A stretch of DNA of 64,000 bases, from the NCBI RefSeq assembly GCF_028476545.1, contig NW_026731669.1, positions 654,001 to 718,000 on the forward strand, given 5' to 3'. Positions 58,382 to 64,000 of this stretch are shown here, piece by piece (within the stretch, counting starts at the first letter, position 1; each line of letters starts with the position of its first letter). The stretch comes from Physella acuta (taxonomy: Eukaryota; Mollusca; Gastropoda; Physidae). Under the pieces are notes generated by a model that saw nothing but the letters and a program-made list of their open reading frames with translations, ran no database searches and was not told the origin of the DNA. Made by a program: the position numbers and the translations under genes.

Positions 58382-58398
58382 TGTGTGTGTGTGTGTGT
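58351..58398. repeat. (TA)n(GT)n microsatellite
   Basis: Composite dinucleotide run inside the 5' UTR intron of the Kazal gene. Confidence 0.9.
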
Positions 58399-58578
58399 TA
58401 AACGGTTTTAGCAATTTACATAACTAATCTCTAACTAGATCTATACTAAACTTAAACTTACAGTAAACTCTGACAAAGTAAATCACAATACAACAAATGT
58501 TCAGTGGAAAGAAGCCTCACTTTAGTCGGTTTCCGTCGCGTTTGCTGAGGTTGGTTGATGTCCATATCTACCACCATG

Positions 58579-58586
58579 TTTATATA
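58579..58586 (-). promoter_or_regulatory. TATA box of the Kazal gene
   Basis: TATATAAA on the minus strand, about 120 bases upstream of the GTAAGT donor of the inferred 5' UTR exon. Confidence 0.5.
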
Positions 58587-58969
58587 CACCGTTGAGTTCC
58601 GACATCCTGTTAGGGATACTCTAGCCAAGGATCGGTCAGCTGCGACTCAGACATCACAACGGTGAACTTTTGTTAGACATGCAGCCGGATGTGTTTATTA
58701 GACAACACATTGTGTATGCTAGGTATCCCTAGACTCGTTTTAACGTGACGTCATTCCCGTGGGAAAACACCAGGATATAAATAGAAACTACTAGTCGCAT
58801 ATCTGTACTATATGGAAGGATAGATTCGCAATTTTCCTTTATAAGTAGGCCAACGCCGGATCTAAACCGTGTTTTCCAACATATTTGTGTTCGACAATTT
58901 ACGTTGGAAAAACTATTGTTGGCGGACTTTGTAAAAACAGGTCACATTTTAACTTAGCATTTTAAATAA

Positions 58970-59190
58970 AGCGGGAGTGATCGCCACTAAACTTTCTCGA
59001 ATATACTTAGGCCTATATAATACTACGGGGGATGGCAACTCGGGATAAACACATGATTTTTAATCAATATTTAATTACTTAAACTTTTTTAAATAAAAGA
59101 GAATCTCGTAAAATAAAGAATTGTGCACAAAGTGAACACCAAACAATGTGTGTATACTATTACGTAATATTAGTATTTTACTAGACTACC
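58970..59190. repeat. arm of the foldback family
   Basis: GCGGGAGTGATCGCCACTAA through GAATTGTGCACAAAGTGAAC to ATTAGTATTTTAC, left-arm type. Confidence 0.75.
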
Positions 59191-59215
59191 CGATATTCTT
59201 GAATAACCGTGTGTT

Positions 59216-59350
59216 TTGGTGGTCATATTAAATGACGTCACGTTTGTCTGACGATTTTTATCTTTCCCCTTCCCTTCCCACTGTCACTCATATTCACAAA
59301 AAGCCAGACCCTACATTCAAAAAGACATCACACCTCAGACAACATATTAT
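59216..59350. mobile_element. fragment of the GACGTCA inverted-repeat element
   Basis: GGTGGTCATATTAAATGACG, TCACAAAAAGCCAGACCC, GACATCACACCTCAGAC, matching the left part of 10973-11433. Confidence 0.6.
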
Positions 59351-59364
59351 TCTCTTTTAAAAAT

Positions 59365-59475
59365 ACAGACTTCAGCTGAGCATGGTTCTGACCACACTAT
59401 CCTTTCATATGCTGAGGTCACAGAAACAGGTAATCTCTACTTCACCTGCCTAGTGTCCCGTCAAGTCCAGTAATG
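59365..59475 (+). repeat. tRNA-derived SINE fragment
   Basis: GGTTCTGACCACACTATCC, CATATGCTGAGGTCACAGAA, CTCTACTTCACCTGCC. Confidence 0.65.
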
Positions 59476-60014
59476 CAACGTTATCATTCACAACTTAAGA
59501 GAAGTCATGCCTCCGATTACATGTTTTAGTCTTTTAAAAACACCGAGTTTTTTTCTATAATATTTTCTGAGCTCGAACCTCATTTAAATGATAAATGAAT
59601 AAATTATAAAAACTAACGTCAAACTAATAATAATTAATTAGAACCAATCGCGTGTGTTGTGATTTTCCACTATGCATTAACACATTTTTAAAATTAAAAA
59701 TAACATTGTCCATTACGACAACGGTACTCAAGTTATCGTTTTCACAGACATACACACACAGACATACGGACCAAAATTGCAAAACTCAGTGAGGTGTAAA
59801 ACGTCAAGATTTGCGTAAATCTCTTTCTCTTTTTTTTTGCACGATAACAATAATTCCTCTATAGGCTACTTCGTATACGAGAAAGTAAAAATTCTATTTA
59901 AACCTGAAAATTCTCTAGACCATTTTTTTTCGGTTTTTTTTTTTCGTTTTTAATAGATGATATCTAAGTCACCAAGTGGTGTGTTAGCACATATTTTAAT
60001 ATAAAATGCTACAG
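59476..60014. other. gene-free
   Basis: AT-rich; no coding or repeat signal beyond short homopolymers. Confidence 0.4.
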
Positions 60015-60165
60015 ATCGCGTTAGGGAAAGTAAAGGCGGTTGGGGATAGTGCTGACCACTATCCCTTCATATTCCGATGTAAAAAAAAAAGATGAAATCT
60101 TCTTCATCTGCCCAATGGATCGCTATACCTAAAAGAGAATCTTTACATTTTACTTTATTGATGTA
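60015..60165 (+). repeat. tRNA-derived SINE fragment
   Basis: GCGTTAGGGAAAGTAAAGGC, AGTGCTGACCACTATCCC, CTTCATCTGCCCAATGG. Confidence 0.7.
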
Positions 60166-60443
60166 GTAACAGTAACATCACAAGCATTAATTTAATGTAG
60201 TCGAAAACCAAACAATTGAACTAGGACCCTTAGAATGGCATGTACGTAAAGAAAAAAAAGAAGATGAAAAAGAAAAAAAACAAGAAACAAATGCATATAA
60301 CTTTGGTTTGGAGTTTGTAATATTATAATAATCGAATTACTTTTTATGTTCAATTATTGGATGTTAATGTAATCATGTCGTTATGTGTTTTTGTGTTATT
60401 TATTTTTCTTCGCATTTGTTTAGTGTATTTTTACATAATGTGT

Positions 60444-60606
60444 TTTGTTTTGTTTCTGTTATTATTTTGGTTGTCGGTGTTATATTTTGTTGTGCATTGT
60501 GTTTTGCGCTGTGTTTTTAGTTTGATATATTATTTTTTTTTCTCTTTGTGACTAGTGTTTTGTTTATGACTGTTTATATTGCGTTTTGTAGCGTTTTTTG
60601 TTTCAT
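60444..60606. repeat. T/G-rich dispersed repeat, copy 2
   Basis: Counterpart of 2667-2820; in both copies a CTCTTTGTGACTAGTG segment follows. Confidence 0.6.
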
Positions 60607-60790
60607 GAATATTATATTATGTTAGTTTAAGCAATATTCAGATCGTTGATGTGTTTTGCATTTTCAACAGTTCGTTTTTCGTTTAAAATTCTTTCGCTTT
60701 AGAGATTCGTGTTTTTAAAATACTAGTTGCCTGGTCTGCTTTTAATTTTAGAATTACATCTTGTATCTAAAGTTTAGAACTCATGTCCTC

Positions 60791-60796
60791 TTTATT
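60791..60796 (-). promoter_or_regulatory. polyadenylation signal of the SLC38-like gene
   Basis: AATAAA on the minus strand, about 35 bases after the stop codon. Confidence 0.6.
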
Positions 60797-60829
60797 AACA
60801 TCGGATCAAGAAAAAACTATTTCGTATGT

Positions 60830-63775
60830 TTAATTACACGTGAACTTGGACGAGTCTGGCTTGACACCCTTAATGTCCTTCATTATGGCCTTCGACAAGG
60901 TGAGCCCAAATATAAATACACCAACAGCAATAAAAATTATGGCGACCCCTCTTAAAACGTGGATTACTTTAGCCTGTTTCTCGCCTGATTCTAGTCGATC
61001 CTGCACCGTCTTCAACAAACACAGACCTGGTAATGTTAAACAAAATACACTGTTATGTAGGTCATTTGTCAGATATTTCTTTAACTAAATGAATCACGAT
61101 GTAATTTACCTGGAAATATAAAAATAAAAGTTCCAGCAAAGGCCCCTATGATCTCTATGACCATTCCTATGTTTGGTACGAAAACTGAGAGTATCAAGGT
61201 CAAGGTGAACCACACCAATGTCGTTATGACGCGTCTCATCTTTTCTCTGTACAAAATTTCTTCCGGGCTCATTTTCCACAACATGCACCACACCGTGTCA
61301 AACGCTGCTCTGTGGAAATAGTCACATAACGTTAATTAATAATACAGCTCATGTATTCAATGTAATTTGACGTTCAAAGCAATAACAATGTGATTCTTTG
61401 AACACATCTCAAACATAACTATCCCCAAGTTATAATATAGATTTTGATAACAAATTACAAACTATTGAATTTTCGTCATAGCATATAGCTAGAAAGTATA
61501 CTTTTAGTATTCAAATAAAATGTATGTGGAGTAATTATATAAGGATTATATTAACTTTTTTTTATAAAAAAAATATTCTTTAGTTGTTCGAAAAGACATT
61601 TCTATATTATGTGAATTGTAAAATATTTTTTTTTCCACTTGCAATGATAAAGAAAATACAATTTTCAAAACATGACGAAAGCTTAATGTATAATTGTGAA
61701 ATTCGCTTGCTTATTTCTTCTTCGTTCTTAATTTTAGTGTGAGAAGGGATCCCCCTCCAACACAATTAAGGATTACGTGTCAACTGGTTATGCGACATTG
61801 AGGCCATTGACTCCGATTGTAGCCTGCTTTTCGTTTAGCATTTGCTTCCATAGCCTTTGCCCAACCAAGAACAAACTACAAGGCAGCAGTTGTTTTGATT
61901 TTGCAGTTGTCTCTCCTAGAAGAGTGGTTGTCCCCAGCTAACGAGCCTTCGAACTCGGGACTTTTCGGTTTAGCAACCATGAGCTTTACCGACTCGACTA
62001 CGCCGACCCCTTGTTTATCTGTTTATATACATTTTAATTTTCAATTTTTAAAAAACATTTCGGCTTCATACGTCATTCAAATATCTTATGTATTACACAA
62101 CTAAATGAGTAAACGGCTTACCTTCCTGAGAAGCATAAAATAGGGTAGGTGGTATATGTTTTAACAGAATATAGAACGACAGCCACCATCACATCAGCCG
62201 TTGGGTTAAATGACAGCAATATGTCATTTGTAACATTGTCACCCAACTGTAAATAGTGTAAATATTTTAAAAAATTAATCTTGATTTTATTATGCGCTCA
62301 GTAGTTTATAAAGACATTTAAATACCCAGGTAGGTTAATCAAACAGTTATAGGTTTTCAGTTTCGTCTCATATCTTAGTTGTTTTAACTCAATAAACACA
62401 CACTTCAGTATCTCCGAACTACACTCTAAAGCAGTGGATCTTAACCTTTTTGCAGGTACCGAACCCTAAACAGTTTCACACGCGCATTCACATAACCCTT
62501 CTAATAGTTTTATAGTCCACATTGACAAAGTAGTCCTAACATTAAAGTTTCCAATGTTACTATTAGTCTAAGACATGATATTACCAAACCTGTAGATATC
62601 CCAGAACTGCAGTGACCGTGTATGTTACGACAGCCAATATCATGGCGAGTGTTACTGTTTTAGAGAACTCTCTCATGTTACGCTTGGCCATACATGAGTA
62701 GATGGGGACTAAGCCGAAATGACACTGAAATAATTAAATTTAAAAATTAAATATACTTTTTTAAATACAATTTATTTAGCCTGATCACAGATAATTTATT
62801 AATCAACGTGCTATTATATAAGGGGAACAATACACAGGCATATTTTTTCAACATGTTTAAGAACAATACATAGGCATATTTTTTCAACATGTTTAAGAAC
62901 AATACACAGGCATATTTTTTCAACATGTTTAAGAACAATACATAGGCATATTTTTTCAACATGTTTAAGAACAATACAGAGGCATATTTTTTCAACATGT
63001 TTAAGAACAATACACAGGCATATTTTTTCAACATGTTTAAGAACAATACACAGGCATATTTTTTCAACATGTTTAAGAACAATACATAGGCATATTTTTT
63101 CAAGATGTTATAAATACAGAGGCATATTTTTTTCAACATGTTTAAAAAAATGTAATCAATCCATATATTGTTAGTGTTGTCAAAAATGAAGTAAATTCAA
63201 GAATAGCATTACTGGTTGTCAAGGAAATAAAGAAAAATAGTGTTGAAATTAATATCCTCTTATCCCATAATATAAGGCAGCGTTTCCTAGAAGTAGAGCG
63301 CTAGACTGTTAACCCGAAAATCGCGAGTCGAATCCAGGTTGAAGTCAGTAGAATGTCATTGAGACCACCCAGCTCTGATAGGTACTTAACTTACATTAGA
63401 GAAAGTAAATGCTGCTGGGCATAGTGCTGATAACAATATCCTTCATAAACCGAGGTCAAGAAATATATTAACTCCAATGTATCTGTCCAATGGATCACTA
63501 GGTCTAAAAAAGCAACATTTACTTTAATCCCTTAATGATTTGGTTTTCTCAAAATTTACATCAAATTTAATTTAATTTATCCTTCTTTTGATTTTGTAAC
63601 CAGTATAATTTCTAAATATCATCAAAGTATGACGTTGGTACTGTTTATGTGTTTTTAATTATTTGTGCATACTGAATACAACAAACTTTACAGACCTGAT
63701 AAGCAAAACAAAAATCTGGCACAACAAGAATTACATCGATCCAGGAACGTGGTCTGAAAGTTGAAACATCTGGGA
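60830..63775 (-). CDS. SLC38-family amino-acid transporter (SLC38A7/8-like), 3' five exons
   Basis: Exons (5' to 3'): about 63775-63696, 62724-62590, 62246-62122, 61309-61110 and 61026-60830. Every join keeps phase and has AG/GT. Together they give about 245 C-terminal residues. Landmarks: SWIDVILVVPDFCFAYQ, then CHFGLVPIYSCMAKRNMREF; TLAMILAVVTYTVTAVLGYL; VKTYTTYPILCFSGRAAFDT; VWFTLTLILSVFVPNIGMVI with GAFAGTFIFIFPGLCLL; and a last hydrophobic segment VAIIFIAVGVFIFGLTLSKA before a TAA. This is the C-terminal half of an 11-TM sodium-coupled neutral amino-acid transporter; the FIFIFPGLCL block and short tail are closest to SLC38A7/A8, of which A7 exports glutamine from lysosomes. The 5' half lies beyond the right edge. 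The start of the first listed exon is uncertain because it abuts a (TA)n tract. Confidence 0.85.
61735..62012 (-). repeat. tRNA-derived SINE, second family
   Basis: Minus strand begins GGGGTCGGCGTAGTCGAGTC with a box A-like AGTCGAGTCGGTAAAGC and box B-like GAGTTCGAAGGCTCG, then CTTCTAGGAGAGACAACTGC and GTTGGGCAAAGGCTATGGAA. It sits in an SLC38 intron. Confidence 0.75.
62437..62570. mobile_element. hAT terminus fragment
   Basis: CAGTGGATCTTAACCTTTTT with GCAGGTACCGAACCC, a typical hAT (Charlie-type) left end; the right end is not visible. Confidence 0.6.
62824..63145. repeat. 36-bp minisatellite
   Basis: Eight to nine head-to-tail copies of a unit starting GAACAATACA(C/T)AGGCATAT and ending CAACATGTTTAA; exact 36-bp spacing for the first seven units, the last two degraded. 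Intronic. The minus-strand open frame here is an artefact of the period. Confidence 0.95.
63283..63535 (+). repeat. tRNA-derived SINE, near full length
   Basis: Head GTAGAGCGCTAGACTGTTAA with box B-like GCGAGTCGAATCC. Body CAGCTCTGATAGGTACTTAA, TGGGCATAGTGCTGATAAC and ATCTGTCCAATGGATCACTA. Intronic. Confidence 0.8.
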
Positions 63776-63893
<118 letters not shown>

Positions 63894-64000
63894 CTGGAAT
63901 ATGTTCAGTTATATTGGATTCCAAAAAGCTACTTTAATGTTACAATGTACCAAAATCTGATTTATTTTATACTTTTTAAAATGTTCTGCTTTACATTCAT

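Noticed and set aside
62747-63139. 130-codon frame of MLKKYACVLFLN repeats, and a CRISPR-like look of the 36-bp repeat
   Set aside because: The 36-bp unit is a multiple of three without stops, so the frame is an artefact. The repeats are directly adjacent with no spacers and lie in an animal intron.
63283-63360. Possible tRNA gene
   Set aside because: A/B-box-like sequence is present, but the cloverleaf is poor and it continues into the SINE body; the same applies at 34055 and 61950 (-).

Overview
The window is AT-rich, repeat-dense, intron-containing animal DNA. The gene families present (secreted F-type lectins, a Kazal/mucin protein, an SLC38 transporter, tandem C2H2 zinc fingers), the abundant TCTAGATCTAGA arrays and the transposon families point to a heterobranch mollusc, most likely a freshwater pulmonate snail such as Biomphalaria, Bulinus or Physella. 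That placement is an inference from sequence style; no species-diagnostic gene is present.

Layout. 1-5 kb: no gene; a 0.7 kb foldback element and the left part of a segmental duplication. 5.2-9.5 kb (-): zinc-finger gene copy 1 (three exons, 418 aa). 10-20 kb: a nest of DNA transposons with readable target duplications (a long-TIR element, several hATs, a MULE with SWIM and PHD-like remnants) plus Helitron-like repeats. 21.1 kb (+): first exon of an F-type lectin gene with a TATA box, and a damaged second exon at 24.9 kb. 29.7-26.0 kb (-): a convergent F-type lectin gene, three exons, ending in a PAN/apple-like segment and carrying one frameshift. 31-38 kb: no host gene; SINEs, a LINE 3' end and a broken LTR-element fossil. 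39.4-53.2 kb: second copy of the segmental duplication, with zinc-finger copy 2 (47.4-43.7 kb, -, 618 aa) and a truncated lectin exon next to a hAT transposase fragment. Inside this copy sits a 2.86 kb foldback element (50.07-52.93 kb). 57.1-58.1 kb (-): complete secreted Thr/Ser-rich Kazal gene. 60.8-63.8 kb (-): 3' five exons of an SLC38A7/8-like amino-acid transporter whose 5' end lies beyond the window.

The main structural result is that 2.9-21.2 kb and 39.4-53.2 kb are colinear, direct, decayed copies of one block: repeat block, zinc-finger gene, MULE end, lectin promoter and lectin exon 1 occur in the same order. Each copy therefore serves as an outgroup for the other. Several elements in one copy have their intact empty site in the other, which fixes their boundaries and relative age.

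Intron-exon models were made by eye from splice dinucleotides, phase agreement and protein similarity. No alignment, transcript or database search was run. Repeat family names rest on terminal sequences, target duplications and protein motifs.
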